From Edolisoma coerulescens (taxonomy: Eukaryota > Chordata > Aves > Passeriformes > Campephagidae): 64,000 nt of DNA. The position numbers and the translations under genes are program-made. This document shows, piece by piece, positions 25,501 to 37,610 of this stretch. Below the pieces are notes generated by a model. The model saw only the letters and a list, made by a program, of their open reading frames with translations, was not told the DNA's origin and made no database searches. Where the stretch lies: contig VWZW01001414.1 of assembly GCA_013397115.1 (NCBI GenBank), positions 639,656 to 703,655 of the forward strand. The letters run 5' to 3'. Position 1 is the first letter of the stretch, and each line of letters starts with the position of its first letter.

Positions 25501-26362
25501 TCACTCCACCCCACCTTTATGAATGGTTTACTTGACAAAAGCAGAGTTGTGTATTTATTATAGTTAAGCCAGAACAGCAGGTAAACAAGGCACCACCAAG
25601 TTTCTGTGACTAATTATAAGAGAAAAAAGAAAGAAACTCATCCAAAATCCACAGAAATCAAAGCAGTTATCAGTGTTTGAGAATCACATAGGGAATATCA
25701 ACTCTACTGAAGAGAGCAGCAAAATCTCCAACACCTTAAACAAAAACTCCGTACATCCAAATTACAACCTCCTCAGTCCTAACCTGAGGATCGCTTTCCA
25801 AAATCTCAATTAATACTTAACCATAAAAAAATTCCTCACAATTAAAATTCATTCAAATACAGGTAATGCTTTAAGAATATGACCACCAGTTCAGATACAC
25901 ATGTAGGAAGTTACATGATTTTACAAACAACTTTAGGACCCAATTTCTAATGCAGAATAGATCTGCTGCCTCAGGCCAAGATTTATAAGACACTCAAGGA
26001 AAAATGAGCCAGTTCCTGAAGCCCCAGCTCATTTGGCATTCCAGTCGAGTTTCCAATAGAATCAATTAGTAAGTTTAATTATCGTTTTAAGAAAACAAAC
26101 ACAAAACCAAGAGCACAGAACAACATAAGTCTTCCCAGACCAATTATCCATGTTAAATTAAGACATTAGAATTCTTGCATATGTTTCCCCCAAACAAAAT
26201 AAATGGGAGGAGATAAACCTTTGGTGAAAATGCATTCATTCCAGGCAACTCCAGTAACCTTAATCTGAGGTTATTTCTGTTTGGTAACGAGATCAATTCT
26301 GGAGCCAAAGCAAACACAAGGCAAAGAGTTCTGACACCACAACCACCTCCACCCAGACCTAC
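22563..26362 (-). other. HELZ intron 12 (3.8 kb)
   Basis: This AT-rich intron contains a GGAA-type microsatellite at about 24240-24279 and a more GC-rich, unidentified stretch at about 24840-25110. No coding exon was found. Confidence 0.88.
24240..24279. repeat. GGAA/AAGG microsatellite (imperfect)
   Basis: Purine-only tandem GGAA units are interrupted by a GGAT and a GGTA unit. Confidence 0.9.
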
Positions 26363-26696
26363 CTGCATTTCACAATCTGCCCGGAGATTCAGCTCCTCAC
26401 AGCATTCCCTGGATACCCTCAAGAAGATATAATCCTTTGTCTTCTCCTCGATAGCTGCTTCATAAACCTTCTCTTTGGTTCCTTGGGTCTGTGCTGACTT
26501 TTCTTTAGTGACAGGCAATAAATAAACAGCATTGACTTTGGTCATCACCAGCCGTCCAGCCAAAGTGTCTTCGGAAAGCGTCTCGGTGAGCTTAAAGCGG
26601 CCAAAAAGTTGTCCATTTTGGGCATATTTTGCACCTCCAGAAACACCAGTGAGCATGAAGCTTGCTACAATCTGCAACTGCACTTTTATGTTGAAC
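26363..26696 (-). CDS. HELZ: HELZ exon 12: beta-barrel-like domain (residues 476-587)
   Basis: At 334 nt this is the longest coding exon in the window. It encodes FNIKVQLQIVASFMLTGVSG, GAKYAQNGQLFGRFKLTETL, a Lys-rich loop around residues 538-552, and SRECCEELNLRADCEMQ at the end. It starts in phase 2 after a CGCTTAG acceptor and ends in phase 0 at a GTAGGT donor. Repeated short hydrophobic strands (GQLFGRFKL, EDTLAGRLVM, AVYLLPV, YIFLRV) suit the small beta domain before the RecA1 domain of UPF1-like helicases. That structural assignment is inference; the HELZ identity is clear. Confidence 0.97.
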
Positions 26697-29600
26697 CTAA
26701 GCGAGAAAGCATCAAGTCAGTGCACAAAAATGCTCTCAGATTCTGAAATTTCAGACCTTCAGAGTGAAGATTCACTTCATTAATTAATTTTTAAGTATAA
26801 ACAAGTACGGTCAAACTGGCCCTTTGTAAGTATGCAGCTGTCAAATATCCACAATTTTTCCTTTAGACTGTAGCCTATAAAGTATATATTTAAAAGAATC
26901 AGCATCTATGAAGTTTTAAAAAAGAACCCTCACAAGAGAGAAACAAACACTAGATACCAAAAAAAGCTTAGAGTGAATGAATTACATGTCCCAAAGCAGT
27001 AAGAATTTCTATTCAAGTAGTCTGTAATCTTATGTTAGGTATGCAAGGAGAGACAGGCAGGCAAAGAACAGAGCAAGATTCCTATTTATCCCATCTGTTT
27101 CTTCCAGGCTGCACACCAAAGAGGGCAATCTCCATCTTAAAAGGTAAATGGTATTATACCTATAATTCAGAGGGATTGATTAAAATGCGTTGAAACAAAT
27201 CAGACTGCAGGTATTAAAATGATATCATTTTATTTGAAATGAGGGAATGGCATCACAGACTCAGCCCTATAAACCATCTATGCACAGAATTCCTATTAGC
27301 AGCAGCTTCCTCCTGTAATCAGAGATGTAACAAATTCATCCTTTGCAGTTATTGTTTTCCAGAAGTCCCATGCACAACACATTAAAGTGACTTATTAGCA
27401 CACTTTATTGACCTCTCACCAATACAAAGTAATCTCCTCCTAATGTGTTGGGGTTTTTTAAACAGATTGCTTCAACCTGGTTTTAAAAAGAACAGAAGAG
27501 GAAAAAAGTCTGACACAGTAACAATACTCAGTTCATTTCTCATCAGCAACTTTTTCCTAAATTTGCAACAAATTACAGAAAAAAAGTAAAACCCATTCAC
27601 AAATGAAATAAAACCGCTTGGAAAAATACATTATTTTCTTATAATACTTTTCATACTCATACTGGTTTTATTTGATCTGTTCTTCTTCTAATTTCTATTT
27701 TAACCGAATAAACCGGTAATTGATCATTTAAGCCCTGCAGTATCAATAATCACAAGCCTCTAACAATAAAATCCAACATTTTGGCTTGCTTGGTAATTAA
27801 ACATCTACCAAACCAATCACATACATCTTTTAGATCTGGCAAATCACGAATCTTGCACAAAAACTGCAAGTTTGCCCCCATGTGGTAACAGCTGCTTCTT
27901 TAGAGAATATGGGCATTGTCAGATCCGAATTTCCCAGTCCTCCACTCTCCAAAAGCAAGGGAAGTTTTCTTGCCTAACAGGGATCTCTTTGGTTCATCAC
28001 TGACCACAAATGTTACTGCACAAGCTCCAGTGAAAGCATTCACCCAATCCTTCCCATTCCCACATGGACCAATAAAAAACCCATAACAAAAAACAAGCTT
28101 TCTCCTATTCAAGTGCTGCACTATTCCAAAGGAGCTATCAGCAAGTCAGCAACATCTGAAACAGCTCATATCTCCTTGTTAAAATACTACATAAAACATT
28201 TAACTGAGTAACAAGGGCTGGGAATTCTTACTGAGAGACAATCATTTGCTATTGTGAATTTATTTTGTTGAAACTTCCCTGAGTTGATCCCTGTGCTGCT
28301 GAATATGTATCAGCTCAAATTCAGATTTATAAAAATGTGCTGCAAAACAGTTTTATTGCATTTCTGAGACAAAGCACAGGTTAGTGTTTTCATAAATGAC
28401 TGAATTGCATCTGCTGCACTAATGGGAATCTCAAGTTTAGATTATCAAGCAATTTCCATTGAGCAAGCTGACACCTTCTGGCAAACTACAAAACTACAGA
28501 ATCCTCTCCGGATTTGATTTTAAAAAAATCAGAAGTTGCTTCTTTCATCCATTTCTCACCCTTGCTTTGCAGGGTTAGACAAAATAAGGTTTTCAGTCGG
28601 GCTTATAAAAAACAAACAAAATCTTTTATTTCCTCCTAAGCACTGCAAATGCCAGCCTACCTGCAATGTTTGTGAAGCAGCTACAAGAAAACCTGTTGTT
28701 CATATTTAAAACCACAGAATAATTATGAAGAATGACTTCATAAATCATTAATCATCCAGTACCAATGCAAACAATAAATTCCCCAAAGGCAAATAAACCC
28801 ATCCTGGCCAAAGCCCCAGGTGCCAATTTGCAAAAGCACATTCAGCACATTTGGTCTGACACTGACACCTGCAGGGATCAGGGTGTGCAGTGGGACACCT
28901 GCCTGGGGAGTGATCAATGGAAGACACAGTAATAACAAAAGCAATTTTCCATCAGAGCCAGTATCTGACGTGTTCACAGCCTTGAGGACAAATCTGCTCC
29001 ATAATCCTGGGAGCATGGAAGGAGCTGTCTGTCACCTTACACACTTCAATGTTCATGCAAGAAAATGTTCTAGTCATCTAAGAAGTATATATTGCTTTTC
29101 TCTTCAATACGCAAGAGAGAAAGGAAGAGTTTTAAAACCATGAGCAGATATTAACACTCTCCAAAACCAAACTGCTATCAAGATTGGAACATTGCTTTGC
29201 TTTTCCTCAAAAACAGTGTGTTTGCACTTGGAAATTCAACAGCAGTGATTCCCTTATTATTCTGTTTTGCGATACTCATGTGGAGCAACTTGTGTAAATG
29301 CCTCTTGAAATAATAAAATAAACACGATTTAAAAGTAAGGTTCTCTGACTACCCAGATCTCCCTTATAACTGAATTCAAGACATTTAAGAGCCACTTCAA
29401 CTTTCACCCAATACTGTCCAGTTCCACTCAGGTGATTCCTCATAAAGTCTGAAACAGCACTTTCCTAGAAAGTGGGAAATCACCAGCGTTCTGAAAAACC
29501 AAGGATCCACTTCAGTCTGAACTGCAGACACTCGTGTTACTCCAGTGTTGTCAGAAGAGACCACGCTGACAATCCTACTCCTTTTACAATGTACATTCAT

Positions 29601-31218
29601 AAACCCTTTTAAGTGCAACAGCTCATCAACACTGTCACTCGTGGCACCACTTCAGAGGTGTTACAACCCACTTGCATCTGGATTTCTCAGCCCATTTCTA
29701 GGCTTGCAACCCTGACACTTCACTAGAGAATACCAAGTGTGTGATCTTAGCCACGGAGGAGTGGAAATGTCTGCTGGTTTGAGCCTTGTTGCAGTAAAGT
29801 GGGTCAGCTACAAGATCAAAAGAATATTTCTGTCATCAACACTATCGAAACAGGAGATTTCAAGAACATTATTAATGCTTACTTAGAACTTATCAAGCAA
29901 TAAATTATTGCTGCACCAAATAGTCCAAAGGGGAAGCATCACATACAGGATACACTTATTTTTCTTTCATTTCTCCAGGTTTGCTGCTCTTTGGTTTCCT
30001 ATGAGGCATGAGAGTACAACTCTCCACGTGAAAATCCACTCAATAAAAAAACTGCTCATGTTTTGATGATATTTCTTAATATTTACTTTAAATCCACTTT
30101 TGGCTCAAAAGGCCTTAGAAGAGTCAACCTGTTTATAAGTATGTATGATGGAGAATATTTCGGTATGCTGGAAACAGTGTTCAAACATGATTCCTCCATG
30201 TGTTAGATTCCAGCTCAAGAGCAGAGTGCAGCAGTGATCAAAGATAAGAAACAGTTCAAATACTGCCCTTCAGATGAGACTTTAAAAAGAAATTGAACCA
30301 TTTTTCTGCTTTAAAAGCATTAGAAATACAACTACACATATTTTTTTTTTTTCTAAGTTCTAGACAGTTGGTTCAACTGAACCTCTGTAGCTCCAGGAAT
30401 GGTTCTTCATCTTAAAAAAGACTTCCTGATTTGGAACTTTAAGGAACTGATAAAACTGAATTTGCTATCTAATTAGGCTAAGAGCATATCTTTTAGACTT
30501 TCCATTCTGAGTAGTGCCAACACTTTAAAACTCTTTAGTACCACATGAATGCAGGAAAAGTTTTTGACCACAAATATTGAACTACAGAAAAAAAGTCCAC
30601 ATGAAGGTCTCTAAGTGGGAATTTCACATCTTTTTCCTAAATCCATATTTTTCAAGCATCTACACCAGTTGGGTAATTTGTACATAACACCTAAAGACAC
30701 AACAAACCAAACAATGTCTATTATATGCCTTTTATTAGGAACTTTTATTCAAAAACTGGGTGTCAACCTATTTAGGAAATAAATAATGTCAGCTGCCACA
30801 TCATCACAAGATCAGTCTGATCCACCCACAACTCAAGTCTTTATACAAAGATTTTATATATTCCTTTGCTATAACCTACTTCCACACAGGAACAAAAACA
30901 TAACTATTATTAACATGTATTTGTATAGACAGAGAAAAAACTAGAAACAAAAATAATTAATAAAACCATGTACAACAGCTGCTTAGTGCCTGCAACTGTA
31001 AGCACAGACTGATACACACTGTTTGTTTTCAATGAATTAGCAGTAATTTATATTTGTTAAATGCCAGTGACCTTTACCAAACATTACTATTCCCTGATTC
31101 GTTCAGGTTCAGTTCAAAGAAACAGGAAGCCTCAGTACCTTAAAGAAGCAGGTAGGTTTAATGAAAAAAGCTGTCATCCCCATTTTAATGGGAATATTTT
31201 TATAAAGGAATCACTTAC
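26697..31218 (-). other. HELZ intron 11 (4.5 kb)
   Basis: This is AT-rich intronic sequence between exons 11 and 12. No repeat family, RNA gene or exon could be recognised. Confidence 0.88.
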
Positions 31219-31486
31219 TTGCTAACTTCCTTATACTGTGCTATTTCCTCAATATAAAGGAGGTCGTGGAGCCGTGACTGATAGTTGGTCTTGGTCAATG
31301 ATTTGTCCAGGACAGATTGTGTGAATAGCTGGTCAGCAGACAGAGGGATTTGGTATCTGGTGAGAAGGCTCTTCTCCAATTCAGTAGTTTCATTAGGCTC
31401 AAACTCTACAATAGTCTTAGACGTGGAATCCCAACGCTTGGCTGTGGTCAGGAGCTGTTGCCGTGCGTGCATCAGGTATTCAAGGT
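31219..31486 (-). CDS. HELZ: HELZ exon 11: segment before the helicase core (residues 387-476)
   Basis: The exon completes D387 and encodes LEYLMHARQQLLTTAKRWDS, then a FEPNETTELEKSLLTRYQIP stretch, then SRLHDLLYIEEIAQYKEVS. It is 268 nt with a CCATGCAG acceptor and a consensus GTAAGT donor. The last two bases (AA) join a G in exon 12 to give K476. The segment ends in a helix with the pattern LLYIEEIAQ, which in MOV10/UPF1-like proteins precedes the strands packed against the helicase. It matches human HELZ closely. Confidence 0.97.
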
Positions 31487-31556
31487 CTGCATGGACAGAC
31501 AGAACAGGGAAGGTGTGGTTTGTTTTTACAAACCCCAAGTGGTTTGGTTTTATTTC

Positions 31557-31590
31557 AAAAAAAAAAACAAAAAAAAAAAAAACAAAACAA
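31557..31590. repeat. A-rich tract
   Basis: Long A runs are interrupted by single C residues. On the HELZ strand this is a T-rich stretch 71 to 104 bp upstream of the exon 11 acceptor. Confidence 0.85.
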
Positions 31591-34404
31591 TCTAACAAAA
31601 CCCACCAGTAAAACCAATCCCCTGAAAAATAATGAACTAAACACAGGCAGGAGTCTCCTCTGCCCACAACACCTTTAGGAAGTCATTGCTGGTACTTACC
31701 ATCCCTACTTTTCAGGTGTGCACAGAGAGCAAGCAGGCTCTCCAAGAGTATCGGAAAAAAACATTCTATAGCTAGCAAATAGAATTAATAAAGAAAGCAT
31801 TTTTATTTTAACAATCACCAACAGCTTTGAAGGACTTGGCACCGCAATACGCTTTAAAACTCAACTGCAACATCCCCTCATTTCAAAAACATTAAATAGT
31901 CAGGAACCCTACAATGTGTATTATAAAATTTAGAAGGTCATCAAAACAAGTCGATAAACCAGCTGGTAAGGAACCATCACATTTGCAACACTGTGAAAGC
32001 CTTTTAAAAAATTCTACAGCCCCCTAATCTATATATGATGCAGATAGTTACATGAAGTAGCTAAAGCTACTGTACTAAGCAAAACTTAGGAAATGCAACC
32101 TAACGTGATATAACATTAGAAAACTAAAAGGAAATTAATTTTTCAGTATACCCTGATTTCAGGGACCACATAGCTTAGATGAGAAACAGAAGACCAAGCA
32201 CTTGTCTACAGCCACCTAAAATATATCCATTAATACCACAAAACCACTATGACAACAGTGAATCAGTTAATAGAATTGCAGTTAAATTGCAGAGCTGAAA
32301 ATATTTGTCATTTACAGTCAAGCTATGCTATCTTAATGTATAATCTCTGAGTAAGATTTAACATAGGTATCCAGGATATCACACCAACGCTGAAAATGTG
32401 CAAAAAAGACATTTTCAAATTCAAATTAAATGCTTAACATCATCTTGACTGTCTTTAGTCTAAATAAGAAAAAAACCCCAGCATTTTAGCAAAAGAAATC
32501 TCCGTTCAGCTTGACTATGACTACAGGAACACGGCTTGTCTTACTCACTGATCTCATGTGCTCACTAAGAAGACACATTTAAATATATCCCTCAAGCCTT
32601 AACCATATCAGTAGCTATAGCTGTATAGCAAGAAAAAGTCCAAGTTTGTGTGGTTTGTGTGTCTGAAATAACATCACCACAAATGAAGCTTTCTCTGGTA
32701 CAAATCACACCTCAGATACCAAAAGCTCAGTAATTATGCTGGGACTGACTCCTTGCTTGCTGGAAAGTCAGCCACTTAATTCCCAGCACTGGAGAGGCTT
32801 TCCCTGGAAGCCTGACATAAACAGCTCCTGGCACAGATTGCACACACACAGTGACACTTTCTTAAAGAGCAGTTCATACATAATCAGTGCACAGAAAACT
32901 TCCTACAGCTCCCTCTTTCTGCTGTAAATAAAGATTTCAAAATGCAGAATGGAGGCTCCTCCATTAAAATATTTTAATGTTGACCTTTCATTCCTGCCTA
33001 AACATCTAGACAGGGCCCTGAATTACACGCAAACATAGAGACCTCGGGCATCTTTCTGTTAGAAAAGCATTTCCACAAGATCTCAATCCATATATACCAA
33101 AAAGTAAAAGAAACGATGGAACTGGACACAGATCCAGTGTAGTTATCCCTTTCCCCTGCCTATTACACACCTCTTAGACTACACAGCAAAAAGCCCAGGA
33201 TTCTGTACTTAAAATTATCTGTAAAGCTCTTAACACCTTTCCATTGGAAATAAGTATTAGTGATGAGCTGCCTGAAGACTTCAGTGTCCCTGTGCACACA
33301 GGCAATACGTGGAAGGAACAGCAGTGCCTAATGCTGGGGACTGCTTCATCCACCACCTGCACGTGGAATTCAACCGGCTGTTCCGGGGTCCCTGTGGTTA
33401 GGACTTGGTTTAAGGCACCAGACCACAGATTGGTTTGACAGGAACTCTGACTCTGCAAGTAAGTCATGGCTTGGCTCCCTTGATCTTACCCAGGTTTACA
33501 AGGCAAGATCTGTTCTCCACAGGCAGCCTGTGATTACCCACATGCTCCATGGAGATCATGGAATAGCTCTCAAACAGACCTGGCTTCCAAGATGCCTCTC
33601 CCTGGCAATGCCATTCCCTCTGCTCCCAGAGATGCACCGTGCACAGTCCCCTGCTCCTGGCTGCAGGTGCTTAGGTCATCTCAAAGGATCAGTTCATGAT
33701 CTTTGGTATTTGCTATTTACAGCTTCGTTCTGTGAATGTTGCTAATGTTAATGTTATATGGAAATACAGGTCAGGAATAGAGAACTGCTGTTTTCTCAGC
33801 TTCATCTTCTTTCCTTTTTCCATTTTCTTCTTCTTTCTGCTTAAATCCCAGTGCTACAATTCTATTTCATTGGTGTTTTTATCTCTCAAATTTTCATTAA
33901 AAATTAAGATCCTGTATCCCACCCTATGGCATACTGCCAAGTGATATAGTGACCTATATTTAGCTCTCTTACACCATAAATCAAAGTGCTTCCTTCTTTT
34001 TTTGCACCTCCTCAAACACCTTTCCATTTTCTGACATTTTTCTGGTACTGGAGTTATTTCAGGTTTGAACTGAGAGACATAGGTCAGTTTAATAAACAGA
34101 TTAAACCCTTACAGTAACTTGTAGCTCATTTTTTTTACTTGAAAACACAAATATAATTACACTTTCTTTACATTTTCAAAATTCATGTCAATAGCAAATT
34201 ACTGAGTTACAACCCTATACTCAGTCTCTTGCCTACAACAATCCTAGTCAGATATTGCAAGAGGAGAAAAAAATACAAACCAACTTCTCAGATAGTCTGT
34301 TTTAATTACTGGGTTTATTACCCCATTTATTCTTATACAGAAACACTTCATTTCTCTAACAACGTTTTTCTGACATATTTAATGTCCTCATCAATATAAG
34401 AATG

Positions 34405-34430
34405 TTTATAAAAACATATGTTTTTATAAA
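34405..34430. repeat. Perfect 26-bp AT-rich palindrome
   Basis: The half-site TTTATAAAAACAT is followed directly by its exact reverse complement, with no spacer. It lies in intron 10. Confidence 0.9.
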
Positions 34431-34730
34431 GGCATATATAATTTCCAGTGCTGCACTCAGACACACACACCAAACTAGAAATTCTCAACATTTTAATAAT
34501 ACTTAGGAGCCATATCCTGACACAGAGTAAGTCATATTCCAATTATCTGCCTGATTTAGACCTTCTGAAGCTTCTGCCCACTATTTATATTCATATCTAC
34601 GAAGAACATAACATACAGCACAAAACATTCACGAGCTGTTGACAGAGATGCTGTTCTGCCCAAAACTGAAAAGGAAAGAGATGGCATGAAAGATCTCCAC
34701 TGTTCAAAAAAAAAAGTTTTAATGCATTAC

Positions 34731-35028
34731 CTTCAGTTGAAGCAGCATCAATCATCACTCGTTGCATGAGGACTGGTTCCAATCCAAAGTCAAACACCAC
34801 AGTTTGGCGAAAAGTCCCAAAGATTTCTGTGTTAAAGGCTATACTGACTTTGTATATATAATGATCTATTCCATTCTGGACCATCTTTCCTCCTATCCAT
34901 TCCTGACAGTTTTCTGGAACTTCTTGTGATACCTGGGTAGTGCTGTCTCCAGCAGATATTGCAACGATACTAAAGTGTGGTCGATGGGCATCATAAAGCA
35001 ATGCCACTCGATACAGCATTCTTGCAGG
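34731..35028 (-). CDS. HELZ: HELZ exon 10: beta-rich region (residues 288-387)
   Basis: The exon encodes PARMLYRVALLYDAHRPHFS and continues through ISAGDSTTQVSQEVPENCQE and FGTFRQTVVFDFGLEPVLMQ. It is almost unchanged from human HELZ. The strand-rich pattern, including a GTFRQTVVFDFG segment, recalls the beta-rich domains that precede the helicase core in MOV10-type helicases. It is 298 nt, enters in phase 0 and leaves in phase 1. The acceptor is CTTTTGCAG and the donor is GTAATG. The intron to exon 9 is only 304 bp. Confidence 0.97.
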
Positions 35029-35332
35029 CTGCAAAAGAAATGTGAAGGTAGAAATACTGAAATTATTCCAGGAATAACTTCATTTGCAATCAGATAAAGA
35101 GGGTTAATAAGAACTATCAGTTTCTCAGAGCAGATACAGGTTCTGCCTGATTTCCAGAAATCTGGGCAGTTGATACATAATCACCAGAGCTGCTGGGAAA
35201 AGAGAGAGAAAAGGGATGGTGCTAGGAAGTTTCTCTATTTTAAGAATGATGCAACTGAAATCTTAATTGCAAAAGGTTATGGGTTGCATTCTAGTTATTA
35301 CTGGCTCACTTTCAAAAAATAAGTAGTCCTAC
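35029..35332 (-). other. HELZ intron 9 (304 bp)
   Basis: This is the shortest intron in the window, between two exons of the beta-rich region. Nothing unusual is seen. Confidence 0.92.
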
Positions 35333-35440
35333 CTTACATGTGAGAGCAAATGTCCATGTCTGGTGAGACTTTTTGGTGGTGACAGTTACCGAGAGCTCAG
35401 GATTATGTTCTACTCTCACTCCTTCTACACATTCACTAAG
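35333..35440 (-). CDS. HELZ: HELZ exon 9: start of the beta-rich region (residues 252-287)
   Basis: The exon has 36 codons, phase 0 at both ends, beginning LSECVEGVRVEHNPELSVTV and ending HQTWTFALTCK. Alternating hydrophobic residues suggest beta strands. This is the first part of the region between the zinc finger and the helicase core, which is conserved in HELZ but has no named catalytic role. The acceptor is AATCTAG and the donor is GTAGGA. Length 108 nt is divisible by three, so it is a symmetric exon. Confidence 0.95.
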
Positions 35441-36459
35441 CTAGATTAAAAGAAAAGGAAGGTAACATTAAAATTCTACAGGCAGTATCAAAACACAAAT
35501 ATTCAGGAAAAGGTAGCATTTTTTTAATAGAAAGAGGAAAGAATTGTTTCCTGGACTATGCAGGATTGATGCAAGTCCACTCAGGAATTAATGTCAATAT
35601 GTGCTAATGCAGAGAGACAAGCAAGCTAAATCTACCAGATCACTCTGTGTAAGTGAAGAATAGAACCATTTAGGGACAATTAACCAGATTAGACCTGATT
35701 TTCAATAACCAACTTAATTGTAAATTTTTAAAGCAGGACAAGATTTCATTTGGAAAAAAGGATCTGTGATACAATGAGGCCCAGAAGACCCCAGATCTCA
35801 CAACATCAATGAGACTATTGAGACAACAGGAAACGAGAACCAGGCTTTCTACTCATCAATGCATTTTGCATAAAGTCCACTCTTCCCAGATTTTAATCAA
35901 CAATAGATGGACCAAAAACTCCTTAGGGTCAGTGGTAAGTAGAGCTGGTCGAATGCCACAAAAAAAAGTTCTTTCTAATTCCAAAGAGCTGCTAACGTTG
36001 ATCATATCCATATCCCACACTCCTTGGTACTCAAACACTTTTGAATATTTGGGGGATTGGCTGCTCTTCATACCAGTGCCTGCAGCTGTAGGCAAAGATA
36101 AGGAGCCACACACAAGTAAGAGTATTCCCCACTAAGCTGAGAAAGCTGCACCATTTATTTTTCTCCAGATCAAGAAGTTCTGCCATCTAGTCAGCGAACA
36201 GGACCAATACCGTGGGACTTGCCTGACCCATCCTACACTGGGAATAGTGAATATGCATGATGAACAAGCTGTGATTAACCCACAAATCAGCCTAAGTCTC
36301 TTTGCAAGAAGACCTAGGGCAGGATGGAAAGGGGAGTAAATTGGCTGGACAATTTCTTGGTGAGGAGTGATTCGACCAGCTCTGACAGTCAGGGCCAAAA
36401 CCAGGCTCATCTGTTAGTTTTAAATATGAGCACATAGGGAAGCAGTGTATTTTCCTTAC
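35441..36459 (-). other. HELZ intron 8 (1.0 kb)
   Basis: This intron lies between the zinc-finger exon and exon 9. The open frames at 35809-36135 (plus) and 36132-36410 (minus) look like chance. Confidence 0.9.
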
Positions 36460-36658
36460 CACTTTCTCAGGAGATAACGAATTCATCCATTTCTCAATCA
36501 GGGTTTCCATATAACTGCCCGAGCACTGTTTGTTTTCCTTTTGCTGTTTTAATCTGATCAAGCGGGAAGCATATCGTTTTTGCCATTCTGTGAGCTCTTC
36601 CTGGGAATGTGCTGAAGTACACTGGGCACCATACCTGCAGATCCCTTGCTCTAAAAAT
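36460..36658 (-). CDS. HELZ: HELZ exon 8: CCCH zinc finger completed, basic helix (residues 185-251)
   Basis: The exon starts with the A that completes R185 and supplies the remaining zinc ligands C192, C198 and H202. This gives the spacing C-x8-C-x5-C-x3-H, typical of RNA-binding CCCH fingers of the TTP/muscleblind kind. A long charged helix follows, with QKRYASRLIRLKQQKENKQ and then SGSYMETLIEKWMNSLSPEK. It is 199 nt, with a TTTCATGCAG acceptor and a GTAAGG donor, and it ends in phase 0. The protein is nearly identical to human here. Confidence 0.97.
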
Positions 36659-36709
36659 CTGCATGAAATAGGAAAAACAATTATGCCTCGAACTTTTCAA
36701 CCTCCAGTT

Positions 36710-36722
36710 AAAAAAAAAAAAA
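36710..36722. repeat. Poly(A) tract
   Basis: Thirteen consecutive A residues, 52 bp upstream of exon 8 on the HELZ strand. Confidence 0.8.
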
Positions 36723-36814
36723 TTATCAAAATTTTACTTGTAAAGCCAGAAGGACATTCTTTAAGTTTCTCTCACAGAACTAAAGGCAGTTTAGTCCATG
36801 TTAACTAATTTGGA

Positions 36815-36829
36815 AATATATATATATAT
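36815..36829. repeat. (AT)n microsatellite
   Basis: Short run of alternating A and T. Confidence 0.75.
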
Positions 36830-37409
36830 TCATACAGCATTTTCTAAGAGAGGCAGCAGCTTCTCTTATTGCAAAGCCCAGGAAAGTATACCAAATTTCT
36901 TAGAAACATAGGGGGACAGAAGTCTTAAGAAACTTCCAGCTTTAAAGAAAACAGAATCAAGTGTTTGTACAGCAATTAACACAAGGAGATCACAGAGCAT
37001 CCCTGAAATGACTAGGCACTGTATTAATATGCACAAGCCCCCTGTTAATCAAGGGCAAAGGAAAGATGTAGCATAATTTCTTCCACTGATTACATTATTA
37101 GCTGACAAATACTCATTCAGCAGTTTTTCCTGGAGCAACAGTGACATCACATGGCCCCTTCTACTAAATACACCTACACAGAAACCTCTAGGAAAAGGTT
37201 TAATCCTCTTCTTTGGAAAGGGTATTAGTCTAAAAGGATCCATTCTTGCAGACACTAAGAATTTCTCAAAGAAATACATTTTCCATTTACTGCCATATGC
37301 TGATGCACCAAATTAATGCTGTTCCAAAGGCCTGTATACAATTGAAGCATTCTACTTCTCAGAATTTACTGCAAGTCTGGGCAAATGCCTGTATAACTTG
37401 GGAACTATT

Positions 37410-37441
37410 TTTATAATTTAATTTTGTATTAAAATTATAAA
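37410..37441. repeat. AT-rich inverted repeat
   Basis: Arms TTTATAATTT and AAATTATAAA are exact reverse complements separated by 12 bp. Confidence 0.75.
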
Positions 37442-37592
37442 CCACAAGGCAGTAGCTGCACCTCCATCATTCTTCAAAACTGAGGCACTTCAAAAATAGA
37501 TGACAAAAATGAAATAGGGGGAGAGGCTTAAGTTCTGAAGGTACCAGGAAAGCATTGGATATACAGAATAAAATTAGGCCAGGAGACTCTTC

Positions 37593-37610
37593 TGTTTGTT
37601 TGTTTGTTTT
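37593..37610. repeat. (TTTG)n microsatellite
   Basis: About four TGTT units in tandem. Confidence 0.75.

Larger units (their letters stand above)
31487..34730 (-). other. HELZ intron 10 (3.2 kb)
   Basis: This intron contains an A-rich tract at 31557-31590 close to the exon 11 acceptor, and a perfect 26-bp palindrome at 34405-34430. No exon was found. Confidence 0.88.
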
